This document shows, piece after piece, positions 32,989 through 41,141 of a stretch of 64,000 nucleotides of DNA. Source of the DNA: an uncultured Nocardioides sp. (GTDB lineage Bacteria > Actinomycetota > Actinomycetes > Propionibacteriales > Nocardioidaceae); assembly GCA_902805885.1 (NCBI GenBank), contig CADCUM010000088.1, positions 1-64,000 of the forward strand, in the 5' to 3' direction. The position numbers and the translations under genes are program-made. The notes beneath the pieces were generated by a model that saw only the letters and a program-made list of their open reading frames with translations, had not been told where the DNA came from and ran no database searches. The first letter of the stretch is position 1, and each line of letters starts with the position of its first letter.

Positions 32989-33888
32989 ATGAGCCAGCGC
33001 ATCGACGTCCCCGTCCCCGGCGACCGCACCGTCGAGGTGCTCCTCGGTGGGGACCACAGGGGACCGACCCTGCTCCTGCACGGCGGCTCGCCGTCCGCCG
33101 TCGCCGAGTGGCCGGCGCTCGACGAGACGGTGCGTGCTGCCGGGCTGCGCCTGGTGACCTACTCCCGCCCGGGATACGGCGGCTCCGCACCGCGGCCGCG
33201 GCCCGGGACCTACGCCGACGACGTGAGCGAGTCCGTCGCCGTGCTCGACCATCTCGGGGTCGACGAGTTCCTCACGGCCGGGTGGTCCGGCGGCGGTCCG
33301 CGGGCGTTGGCGTGCGCCGCGCTCCTGCCCGAGCGGTGTCGGGCGGCGGTCACCATCGCCGGCGTGGCGCCGTACCACGCGGACGGGCTGGACTGGTTCC
33401 ACGGCATGGCAGAGGAGAACCGTCGGGAGTACCGGGCCGCCGAGGCGGGCGCCGAGGCCTACGAGGCCTTCCTGCAGGAGGGCTTCCTCGACGTCATGCA
33501 CGCCTCACCCGACGAGCTGGCCGACGCGCTCGGCGGCCTGGTGACCGCCGTGGACCGGGCCGCGCTGGACGCGTCGTACTGCGACTGGCTGAGCCGCACC
33601 TTCCACCACGCCGCGGCGCAGGGCGTCGTCGGCGTGCGCGACGACGGCCTGGCCGCCGTGGCGCCCTGGGGCTTCGAGCTCAGCGACATCGGGGTGCCGG
33701 TGGCGGTCTGGCAGGGTCGCGAGGACGCGATGGTGCCCTACGAGCACGGGGTCTGGCTCGCCCGGCACGTGCCGGGCGCCGAGGCGCACCTCCTCGACGA
33801 CGAGGGGCACCTCTCCCTCGTCTCGGGGCTGGACCGCATCCTCGTCGACCTCAGACGACTCGGCGGCCTCGACGCCGTGACCGGCTGA
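32989..33888 (+). CDS. Alpha/beta-hydrolase
   Basis: 299 residues. Nucleophile elbow GWSGGGPRALA (Ser about 99), probable acid in WQGREDAMVPYEHG and His in LLDDEGHLSLV. The lid region from about 145 to 205 is helical. Substrate not predictable. Divergent from rpe; CAGGGT 6 bases before the ATG may be its -10. It is convergent with prfC, whose stop is 17 bases away. Confidence 0.82.
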   Translation: MSQRIDVPVPGDRTVEVLLGGDHRGPTLLLHGGSPSAVAEWPALDETVRAAGLRLVTYSRPGYGGSAPRPRPGTYADDVSESVAVLDHLGVDEFLTAGWSGGGPRALACAALLPERCRAAVTIAGVAPYHADGLDWFHGMAEENRREYRAAEAGAEAYEAFLQEGFLDVMHASPDELADALGGLVTAVDRAALDASYCDWLSRTFHHAAAQGVVGVRDDGLAAVAPWGFELSDIGVPVAVWQGREDAMVPYEHGVWLARHVPGAEAHLLDDEGHLSLVSGLDRILVDLRRLGGLDAVTG

Positions 33889-33904
33889 GGCGGGAGGTCA
33901 CCGA

Positions 33905-35470
33905 TCAGGCACCGCCGGCGGGCAGGGCCTCCAGCAGGACGTCCGGGTGGTCGCGGGCCACGACCTTGGCGCGCCACTGGTCCACGAACAGCACCATCGG
34001 GGTGCCGTCGCTGCGCTCGAGCACCTCGACGCCGCGGATGCCGGCGAGCGCCGCGGCACCGGCCGCGTCGGTACGACGCGCGACCTGGTAGTCGAGGCGG
34101 GTGAAGCGGATGGGTGCATTGAACTCGTTGGTCATCCGGTCCTCGACCACCTCGAACTGCATCGGGCCCACCGCCGCGAGGACCGGGCTCTGGTCACCCC
34201 TGAGATCGGACCGCAGCACCTGGACGACGCCCTCCTGGTCGAGCTGCTCGATGCCGCGGCGGAACTGCTTGTAGCGGCCGACGTCGCCGGCCGAGGCCGC
34301 GACGAAGTGCTCCGGCGCGAAGCTGGGCACGGGCGGGTACTCGATGGGGTCCCCGACGTAGACCGTGTCCCCGACGCGCAGTGACTGGGCGTTGACGAAG
34401 CCGATGATGTCACCTGGCTCGGCGGTCTCGACCGAGGTCGTCTCCCGGCCGAAGACGGCCTGGGCGAACTTCGTCGCGAAGGGTCGCCCCGTCGTGGCGT
34501 GCGTGACGACCATGCCGCGGTCGAACGTTCCCGAGACGACCCGGGCGTAGGCGAGGCGGTCCCGGTGGGCGTTGTTCATGCCGGACTGGACCTTGAACAC
34601 GAACGCGCTGAAGTCGTCGTCGACGTCACGGACGGTGCCGTCGACGCCGAGCGTGGCGCCGGGGTCGGGGGCGAGGTCGAGCAGGAGGTCGAGCAGCTGG
34701 GCCACGCCGAAGTTCTGCAGCGCGGAGGCGAACATCACGGGGGTGGTCTCTCCCGCCAGGAAGCGCGCCTGGTCGTGGTCCGCCTCGTCGAGGCCGAGCA
34801 GCTCGTGCTCCTCGACGGCCGCCGCCCACAGGTGTGCGTCGACCTCCTCGACCTCGTCCGGTCCCAACCGCCGCTCGGGGGCCCGGGTGGCGCCACCGGC
34901 CGTGCGGGTGTACTTCACGAACTCGCCCGTACGGCGGTCGAGGACGCCGCGGAAGTCCCCGGCCTCCCCCACGGGCCAGGTCAGCGGCGTGGGGCGGAGC
35001 TTGATCTTGTCCTGGATGAGGTCCATCAGCTCGAGCGCGGACAGACCGGGACGGTCCCACTTGTTGATCACGGTGATGACCGGGATGCCGCGGAGCGCGC
35101 AGACCTTGAAGAGCTTGAGGGTCTGCGGCTCGAGCCCCTTGCCGGCGTCGACCAGCATCACGGCCGAGTCCACCGCGGACAGCACGCGGTAGGTGTCCTC
35201 GGAGAAGTCGCTGTGCCCAGGGGTGTCGACCAGGTTGATCACGTGGTCGCGGTAGACGAACTGCAGCGCGGCCGAGGTGATCGAGATCCCGCGCGCCTTC
35301 TCCATGGCCATCCAGTCCGACACCGTGGCGCGCCGGTCACCCTTGCCGTGGACGGCTCCGGCCTCGTTGATCACCCGGGCGTGCAGCGCGAGGGCCTCGG
35401 TCAGGGTGGACTTGCCGGCATCGGGGTGGCTGATGACGGCGAAGGTCCGTCGTGGGCGGGTGTCACGCAC
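33905..35470 (-). CDS. prfC: Peptide chain release factor 3
   Basis: GTPase that removes RF1/RF2 after peptide release. 521 residues. G1 SHPDAGKST, G2 region ISITSAALQF, G3 DTPGHSDFSEDTYR, G4 NKWD; then EF-Tu-like domain II and a domain III with QFEVVEDRM. GTG at 35470 is chosen over an upstream start because TAGGTT (35483-35478) ends 7 bases before it, a leaderless signature, and RF3 proteins begin near here. Confidence 0.95.
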   Translation of the reverse strand: MRDTRPRRTFAVISHPDAGKSTLTEALALHARVINEAGAVHGKGDRRATVSDWMAMEKARGISITSAALQFVYRDHVINLVDTPGHSDFSEDTYRVLSAVDSAVMLVDAGKGLEPQTLKLFKVCALRGIPVITVINKWDRPGLSALELMDLIQDKIKLRPTPLTWPVGEAGDFRGVLDRRTGEFVKYTRTAGGATRAPERRLGPDEVEEVDAHLWAAAVEEHELLGLDEADHDQARFLAGETTPVMFASALQNFGVAQLLDLLLDLAPDPGATLGVDGTVRDVDDDFSAFVFKVQSGMNNAHRDRLAYARVVSGTFDRGMVVTHATTGRPFATKFAQAVFGRETTSVETAEPGDIIGFVNAQSLRVGDTVYVGDPIEYPPVPSFAPEHFVAASAGDVGRYKQFRRGIEQLDQEGVVQVLRSDLRGDQSPVLAAVGPMQFEVVEDRMTNEFNAPIRFTRLDYQVARRTDAAGAAALAGIRGVEVLERSDGTPMVLFVDQWRAKVVARDHPDVLLEALPAGGA

Positions 35471-35542
35471 GCCCCAGAACCTAACGCGCCTCACGCCCAC
35501 CGGCCGCTTCGTCGCGGACAGCGTCCGCCGCAGCGTGCGGGC

Positions 35543-36502
35543 TCAGCCCTCCGCGTCGGGCTCCTCGGGCAGGTCGCCCGCCGCCTCGTCGCGGTCGGCC
35601 CACTCCAGCAGCGGGGCGATGTCGAAGGGGTGCTGGTCGATGTCGGCGTGCAGGTCTCCGATCGCGGCGTAGCGCGCCGGGACGGTGAAGATCGTGAAGT
35701 CCCGCGGCTCGACGTCGTCGACCTCCTCCCAGCGCACCGGCGTCGAGACGCGCGCGTCGGGCAGGCCTCGGACGGAGTAGGCGGCGGCGATGGTGTGGTC
35801 GCGGGTGTTCTGGTTGTAGTCGACGAAGAGGTGGTGGGGGTCCCGGTTCTTGGTCCACCACTCCGTCGTGACGTCGTCCGGCGCCCGGCGCTCGATCTCG
35901 CGGGCGAAGGCGCGCGCGGCACGTCGTACGTCGGGGAACCCGTGCTCGGGCGGGATCCGGACGTAGACGTGGAGACCCCTGCTGCCGCTGGTCTTGGGGT
36001 GGCCGACGGCGCCGAGCTCGTCGAGGACCTCCCGCACGACGTGGGTGACCCGACGGACCTGCGCCCAGTCGGACAGCGGTCCGGGATCGAGGTCGATGCG
36101 CCACTCGTCGGGCTTCTCGGTGTCGGCGCGTCGGCTGTTCCACGGGTGGAACTCCACCGTCGACATCTGCACGGCCCACGCCACGCTCGCGAGCTCGGTG
36201 ACGCACAGCTCGTCGGCCGTCCGGTTCCACCGCGGGAAGTGCAGGCGGACGGTCTCCAGCCACGGGGGCGCGCCGGCGGGGACGCGCTTCTGGTGCACCT
36301 TCTCGCCGGCCAGCCCCTTCGGGAACCGGTGGAGCATGCACGGACGCTCGAACAGCGCGTTGACGATGCCGTCGCCGACGGACAGGTAGTACTCGACGAG
36401 GTCGAGCTTCGTCGCGCCGGACTCGGGGAAGTAGACCCGGTCGGGGTTGGTCACCTTGACGACGCGGTCCTCGACCTCGATCTCGACGAACGGGGACGCC
36501 AT
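35543..36502 (-). CDS. Stand-alone LigD-type DNA polymerase/primase domain protein
   Basis: 319 residues matching the archaeo-eukaryotic primase-like polymerase domain of LigD. The catalytic Asp pair is in WRIDLDPGPLSDW; HPKTSGSRGLHVYVRIP and TTEWWTKNRDPHHLFVDYNQNTRDHTIAAAYSVR are the nucleotide-binding segments. No ligase or nuclease domain is attached. Such proteins add nucleotides at breaks in non-homologous end joining; the Ku and ligase partners are not in the window. TAGGGT (36514-36509) ends 6 bases before the ATG, so the mRNA is likely leaderless. Confidence 0.88.
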   Translation of the reverse strand: MASPFVEIEVEDRVVKVTNPDRVYFPESGATKLDLVEYYLSVGDGIVNALFERPCMLHRFPKGLAGEKVHQKRVPAGAPPWLETVRLHFPRWNRTADELCVTELASVAWAVQMSTVEFHPWNSRRADTEKPDEWRIDLDPGPLSDWAQVRRVTHVVREVLDELGAVGHPKTSGSRGLHVYVRIPPEHGFPDVRRAARAFAREIERRAPDDVTTEWWTKNRDPHHLFVDYNQNTRDHTIAAAYSVRGLPDARVSTPVRWEEVDDVEPRDFTIFTVPARYAAIGDLHADIDQHPFDIAPLLEWADRDEAAGDLPEEPDAEG

Positions 36503-36511
36503 GGCCCGACC

Positions 36512-37699
36512 CTACGTGCGGTCCGCGCCGTTCTCCTGCTGCCGGCCGCCCGTGTCGGACGCCCCGTCCGGCCCGTCCTTGGGCTCGGCCTCCTGTGGTG
36601 CCTCGGGCTCGTCCTTCGGTGGGGCCTTGGGCTCGTCCTTCGGGCGAGCCGTGGGCTCGTCCTCGGGCTGCGCCTTCGGTTGGGCCTTGGGCTGGTCCTT
36701 CGGTTGGGCCTTGGGCTGGGCCTTCGGTTGAGCCGTGGGCTCGTCCTTCGGCGCGGCCTCGATCGCTCCCACCACGACGACGTCCGACCAGCCCTCGTCG
36801 GCGTGCTGGCTCTCCGGCCGGTGCCAGCGGTACTCCGCCGTCTCCCGGACGGTGACCTCGACGCGGGTGATGCCGTCGGGGTCGACGAGCTCACGGGCGC
36901 CCACGGGGCGCCACGCGCCGCCGGGGCTCCGGCTCTCCAGCACGAGCGGGTCGCCGGTGGCGCGGCCGGTCGCGTCGCTCACCCGCCCGGTGATGGTCAC
37001 GGTCGCGCCGGCCGGCACCTCGCCCGCAGCCGCCGCGATCGTGGTGTCGAGCGCGACGCCCTCGAAGTCCCACGTCGTGGCTCCCGAGCGGACGCTGTCG
37101 ATGTTGACGGCGTTGCCGTCGCAGCCGAAGCCCGTGACGACGTAGCCCTCCCCGTCACCGTGCTGCGCTGCGAACTCCCCGGGCGTGGCGCGACCGCCGT
37201 CGGTGACCGGCTGCCGGGTGGCGAGGTCGACGAGGGTCCAGGTGTAGTCGAGCCTCGCGGCAGCGACCTCGTGCCACCCGCCCGCCGGGACCACGGTCTC
37301 CGCCCGACCGCTCCACGCCGTGCCCGGCAGGGTGTCGGGGGTGATCGTCCAGATGTACGACGCCCCGGTGCTGCCGGTCGCGGAGGTCGCGGCCACGGAG
37401 GCGTCGACCCCGGCCAGCGAGCCGAACGGGGTGTAGGGGCCGGAGGCCGTCCCGGTCCCCTGGGGGATCAGGCCGAGCGAGCGGCGTCCCCTGGGGGCGG
37501 CCGCCGGGCCGAGGTTCAGGCGTGTCTGCGGGGCGGCCGTGGGCGCGAAGAAGGTGTCGCACCCGACGTAGGTGACGAACATGGCGGAGCCGCCCGGGCC
37601 AGGGCCGGTCAGGGTGTGGACCTCGTCAGCCTGCGCCGGCGCGGCGAGGGTGCTCGCCCCGGTGACGGCCAGCACTGCCAGCCCGATGCGGAATCGCAC
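36512..37699 (-). CDS. Secreted protein with Pro/Lys/Gln repeat tail
   Basis: 395 residues. GTG at 37699 (AGGGA upstream) starts a signal peptide: basic RFRIG, a hydrophobic stretch and an AAPAQA cleavage site near residue 25. The middle is a globular beta-rich region with two cysteines, ending in an Ig/fibronectin-like segment around VTVRETAEYRWHRPES. Residues about 316-380 are degenerate PKAQ/PKDE repeats, probably extended and perhaps wall-spanning; no LPXTG motif or membrane anchor follows. Function unknown. Confidence 0.75.
   Translation of the reverse strand: MRFRIGLAVLAVTGASTLAAPAQADEVHTLTGPGPGGSAMFVTYVGCDTFFAPTAAPQTRLNLGPAAAPRGRRSLGLIPQGTGTASGPYTPFGSLAGVDASVAATSATGSTGASYIWTITPDTLPGTAWSGRAETVVPAGGWHEVAAARLDYTWTLVDLATRQPVTDGGRATPGEFAAQHGDGEGYVVTGFGCDGNAVNIDSVRSGATTWDFEGVALDTTIAAAAGEVPAGATVTITGRVSDATGRATGDPLVLESRSPGGAWRPVGARELVDPDGITRVEVTVRETAEYRWHRPESQHADEGWSDVVVVGAIEAAPKDEPTAQPKAQPKAQPKDQPKAQPKAQPEDEPTARPKDEPKAPPKDEPEAPQEAEPKDGPDGASDTGGRQQENGADRT
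36560..36754 (-). repeat. 12-bp-unit degenerate tandem repeat in the secreted protein gene
   Basis: Encodes PKAQ, PKDQ, PKDE and similar four-residue units; on the plus strand CCTTCGGTTGGG-type words alternate with CCTTGGGCTGGG. Copy number is likely to vary between strains. Confidence 0.75.
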
Positions 37700-37801
37700 G
37701 TACGTCCCTCTGCTCCCCAAGATCCGCAGGGACCCCTCCGGCCCCGCGTGGATCCATCATGGCCCACGGCTGGTGAGGAGGGAACCGCCCGGAGGGGTTG
37801 A

Positions 37802-39124
37802 TCAGAGACGGCGCAGCGTCGCGGCGTACATCGCGTCCGTCCCGTCGACGTGGGGCCAGAGCTGGAACGACTCCTCGACCCTGGTGTCCTCGCGGCGGGA
37901 GACGACCCCCTGGACGACGCCGGAGGTCTCGGCGACCACGGGCGAGCAGGTGGCGTAGACCACCACGCCGCCCGGCCGCACCGAGTCGAGGGCGACGTCG
38001 AGGAGCACCTCCTGGAGCGGCACCAGGACGGCGAGGTCGTCGCGGGTCCGGCGCCACCGCGCCTCGGGGCGGCGGCGCAGCGCGCCCAGCCCGGTGCACG
38101 GCGCGTCGACCAGCGCCCGGTCGAAGGTCTCGGGGAGCCAGGCGGGCCGGGCGCCGTCCCCGGCGAGCACGCTCACGGCGCCCGGCGGCACGGCCGCCAC
38201 GGCCCGTGCCACCAGGGCAGCGCGGTGCGGCAGACGCTCGTGCGCCGTCACGTGTGCTCCGCGCCGGGCGGCCAGCGCCGCCAGCAGGGCGGCCTTGCCG
38301 CCGGGGCCTGCGCAGAGGTCCAGCCAGCGCTCGTCGCGGCCGGCCACCTCGGCGTCCGCCAGGGCCAGCGCGACCAGCTGGGAGCCCTCGTCCTGCACGC
38401 CGGCGCGGCCCTCCGCCACGGCCCGGAGCGCCCCGGGATCCCCGCCGGCGAGCTCGGCGGCGTACGGCGACCGACCGGTCGGCTCGGCACCCGCCGCCGC
38501 GAGCTCCTCCACCGTGGCCAGGCCGGGCCGGGCGACGAGCATCACCCGCGGCGGGGTGTTGTTCGCGGTCAGCAGGTCGTCCAGCCCGCTCGGGTCGGGC
38601 AACGCCTCCGCGAGCAGCTCGACCATCCATCGGGGGTGCGACCGCGCCACGGCGAGGTGGCCGACCTCGTCCTCCCCGCGGTCAGGGGCGACCCGGCGAG
38701 CCCACTCCTCGACCGTCCGGGAGGCGACCTTCCGGAGCACGGCGTTGACCAGGCCGGTGGGGCCGGTGCCGACGTTCGCGCGGGCGAGGTCGACGCTGCT
38801 CGAGATCGCCGCGTGGTCGGGCACCCGCAGCGAGAGCAGCTGGTGGCAGCCGATCCGCAGCACGTCGCGGACCTCGGGCTGCAGCCGGGGGCGGGTCAGG
38901 CAGGCCTCGATGACCGCGTCGTAGAGGCCCTGCAGCCGGATCGTGCCAGACGCGAGCTCGGTGGCGAACGCGGCGTCGCGTGCGTCCAGTCCGTGCCGGC
39001 GCACGACCTGCGGGAGGACCAGGTTGGCGTACGCGTCGTCGACCCGGACGGCGGTCAGCACGTCGAGGGCGGCCTGCCGGGGACGGTCGGTGCGGGTGCC
39101 GCGGCGGGCGGGGCGCTCAGCCAT
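37802..39124 (-). CDS. rsmB: 16S rRNA m5C967 methyltransferase RsmB
   Basis: 440 residues. N-terminal NusB-like RNA-binding domain (about 10-145), then a SAM methyltransferase with LDLCAGPGGKAALLAALA, the motif IV cysteine in VDAPCTGLGALRRRPEARWRR and motif VI cysteine in YATCSPVVAET, the two-cysteine arrangement of m5C enzymes. The ATG at 39124 overlaps the upstream stop by 8 bases (ATGGCTGA). Last gene of the mihF-rsmB operon. Confidence 0.95.
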   Translation of the reverse strand: MAERPARRGTRTDRPRQAALDVLTAVRVDDAYANLVLPQVVRRHGLDARDAAFATELASGTIRLQGLYDAVIEACLTRPRLQPEVRDVLRIGCHQLLSLRVPDHAAISSSVDLARANVGTGPTGLVNAVLRKVASRTVEEWARRVAPDRGEDEVGHLAVARSHPRWMVELLAEALPDPSGLDDLLTANNTPPRVMLVARPGLATVEELAAAGAEPTGRSPYAAELAGGDPGALRAVAEGRAGVQDEGSQLVALALADAEVAGRDERWLDLCAGPGGKAALLAALAARRGAHVTAHERLPHRAALVARAVAAVPPGAVSVLAGDGARPAWLPETFDRALVDAPCTGLGALRRRPEARWRRTRDDLAVLVPLQEVLLDVALDSVRPGGVVVYATCSPVVAETSGVVQGVVSRREDTRVEESFQLWPHVDGTDAMYAATLRRL

Positions 39125-39545
39125 CGCCGAGGTGCTCGCGCACCAGCCGTCGGGGGGCCCGGCGGGCCCAGGCGTCGGTGATGACGTCCGCGAGCTCACC
39201 CCGGGTGATCTCACCCAGCCGGGACTGCCGCACCAGGACGGCGTCGGTGTTCCGGAAGTGCTCGATGGTGAAGAACGGGGTGGAGTCGTCCTCGACCAGG
39301 GCCGCCTTCTCGATCGCGGTCGGCGTCGTGATGACGAGCAGGTCGTCGTACATCTGCCCCGTCTCGGGGTCGACAGCGCTGGAGTGGGGCGGGCGGTAGA
39401 GGACGAAGCCCTTCCCCCTGTCGCCGCGCGGCACCTTCCAGGTCGGGACGTCGCCCCAGGAGGTGCCGAGCTCGGTCTCGGGGAGGGCCGCGCAGATCTC
39501 GTCGACGTCCTCGGGGCGCGCGGGCCGGTCGTCCTGGGCCGTCAC
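39117..39545 (-). CDS. MmcQ/YjbR-family protein (copy 2)
   Basis: 142 residues, paralogue of the gene at 31390. Shared layout: a short N-terminal helix, [69 protein letters not shown] and C-terminal [15 protein letters not shown]. Inserted between fmt and rsmB, genes usually adjacent in actinobacteria. GTG at 39545 overlaps the fmt stop (GTGA). Function unknown. Confidence 0.83.
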   Translation of the reverse strand: MTAQDDRPARPEDVDEICAALPETELGTSWGDVPTWKVPRGDRGKGFVLYRPPHSSAVDPETGQMYDDLLVITTPTAIEKAALVEDDSTPFFTIEHFRNTDAVLVRQSRLGEITRGELADVITDAWARRAPRRLVREHLGDG

Positions 39546-40483
39546 GTGGTCTCTCCCGCACCGCCGAAGCGCACGCCCGAGCCGAGGCGCGCACCGCGCG
39601 CCCAGTCGGCGGCGGACATCTGCTTGCGGCCGTGCGCCTTGACCTCCCCGAGCAGGACCGGCACGGTCGCGGTCCCGACGAGCACGGCGTTCTTGCGCAC
39701 CTCGACCACGCCGGGCTCGAGCTTCTCGTCGTCGCTGACGGTGACCGGTCCGATCTTGATGCGCTCCCCGTCATGGGTGCTCCACGCACCGGGAGCGGGG
39801 GTGCAGGCCCGGACCTGCCGGTCGATGGCCACAGCGGGCGTCGCCCAGTCGATGCACGCGTCGTCGACAGTGATCTTCGGGGCGTACGAGACGCCGTCGG
39901 TGGGCTGCTCCCGCGCCTCGATGCTGCCGTCCTCGATGCCGTCGAGCGTCTGCACCAGCAGGCCGGCGCCCCCCTCGGCGAGCCGGGCCAGCAGCTCGCC
40001 CGCGGTGTCACCCGCACCGACCCGTTCGGTCATCACGCCGAACACGGGTCCGGCGTCGAGCTCCTTGACGATCCGGAAGGTCGTCGCGCCGGTGACCTCG
40101 TCACCCGCCCACAGCGAGTGCTGCACCGGCGCGGCCCCGCGCCAGGCCGGCAGGACGGAGAAGTGGAGGTTGACCCAGCCGTGCCGCGGGATGTCGAGGG
40201 CCGACTGCGGCAGCAGGGCGCCGTACGCCACCACCGGGCACGCGTCCGGGGCGAGCTCGCGCAGCGCGTCCTGGAAGTCCGGGTCGCGAGGGTGCTCCGG
40301 CTTGAGCACCGGCACGCCGAGCTCCTCGGCGCGCAGGGCGACGGGGCTCGCGACGAGCCGCCGCCCGCGACCGCTGGGGGCGTCGGGCCGGGTCACGACA
40401 CCGACGAGCTCGTGGCGTCCGGCGGCGACCGCCTCGAGCGCGGGAAGCGCGACCTCCGGCGTGCCGGCGAAGACGACCCGCAT
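39542..40483 (-). CDS. fmt: Methionyl-tRNA formyltransferase
   Basis: Formylates initiator Met-tRNA. 313 residues: formyltransferase domain with [35 protein letters not shown] (catalytic His and Asn region) and the DAGPVFG segment, and a C-terminal OB-like domain (about 205-300). Its ATG shares one base with the def stop, coupling it to deformylase. Confidence 0.96.
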   Translation of the reverse strand: MRVVFAGTPEVALPALEAVAAGRHELVGVVTRPDAPSGRGRRLVASPVALRAEELGVPVLKPEHPRDPDFQDALRELAPDACPVVAYGALLPQSALDIPRHGWVNLHFSVLPAWRGAAPVQHSLWAGDEVTGATTFRIVKELDAGPVFGVMTERVGAGDTAGELLARLAEGGAGLLVQTLDGIEDGSIEAREQPTDGVSYAPKITVDDACIDWATPAVAIDRQVRACTPAPGAWSTHDGERIKIGPVTVSDDEKLEPGVVEVRKNAVLVGTATVPVLLGEVKAHGRKQMSAADWARGARLGSGVRFGGAGETT

Positions 40484-41028
40484 CAGAGGCCCAGCCCGAA
40501 GGTCGCGTGCGGGCTGACCTTGACCGTGGGCTGCTCGAGGCCGAACCACTCCGCCTCGCGGATCTCGCGCATGGCCGCCTTGCGAGCCTCGGCGTCGAGC
40601 TTGTCGATGAACAGGACGCCGTCGAGGTGGTCGGTCTCGTGCTGCATCGCCCGGGCGAGCAGCTCGGAGGCCTCGATGCGCACCGGCTCACCGTGCACGT
40701 CGAACCCGGTGGCGACGACGGAGAGCGCGCGCAGGCACTCGTAGGTGATCTCCGGCAGCGAGAGGCACCCCTCCGCGCCGTCCTGGGTCTCGTCGGAGAG
40801 CGTGAGGCCGGGGTTGACGAGGTGGCCGACCTCGCCGTGCACGTTCCAGGTGAAGACACGGAGGCCGACGCCGATCTGGGGCGCCGCCAGTCCGGCGCCC
40901 GGGGCGGCCAGCATCGTGTCGGTGAGGTCCGTGACGAGCTGGCGCAGCTCGCGGTCGAAGCTCTCGACCTCCACCGCGCGCTGGCGCAGGACCGGGTCCC
41001 CGAAGAGACGGATGGGTTGGACGGCCAT
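40483..41028 (-). CDS. def: Peptide deformylase
   Basis: Removes the N-formyl group from nascent proteins. 181 residues with all three family motifs: [18 protein letters not shown] (metal-binding Cys) and QHETDHLDG (two metal-binding His plus catalytic Glu). The C-terminal extension with [10 protein letters not shown] is typical of actinobacterial enzymes. The 113-base gap to priA holds no clear gene. Confidence 0.97.
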   Translation of the reverse strand: MAVQPIRLFGDPVLRQRAVEVESFDRELRQLVTDLTDTMLAAPGAGLAAPQIGVGLRVFTWNVHGEVGHLVNPGLTLSDETQDGAEGCLSLPEITYECLRALSVVATGFDVHGEPVRIEASELLARAMQHETDHLDGVLFIDKLDAEARKAAMREIREAEWFGLEQPTVKVSPHATFGLGL

Positions 41029-41141
41029 GGGGTCGGCTGGCTCCTAGGTGTCGCGGTGGGCGCCCAGTCTAGGGAGCACGGCGGCTCGGGGCAGGGTGGG
41101 CCGGGCGGGGCGTGGGGCAGCCCGCCCGGGTCGCAGTCGGG

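Noticed and set aside
34499-37801. Plus-strand open frame of about 1100 codons opposite prfC, the LigD-type gene and the secreted protein
   Set aside because: It spans three well-supported minus-strand genes and its product is low-complexity Val/Gly/Arg sequence.
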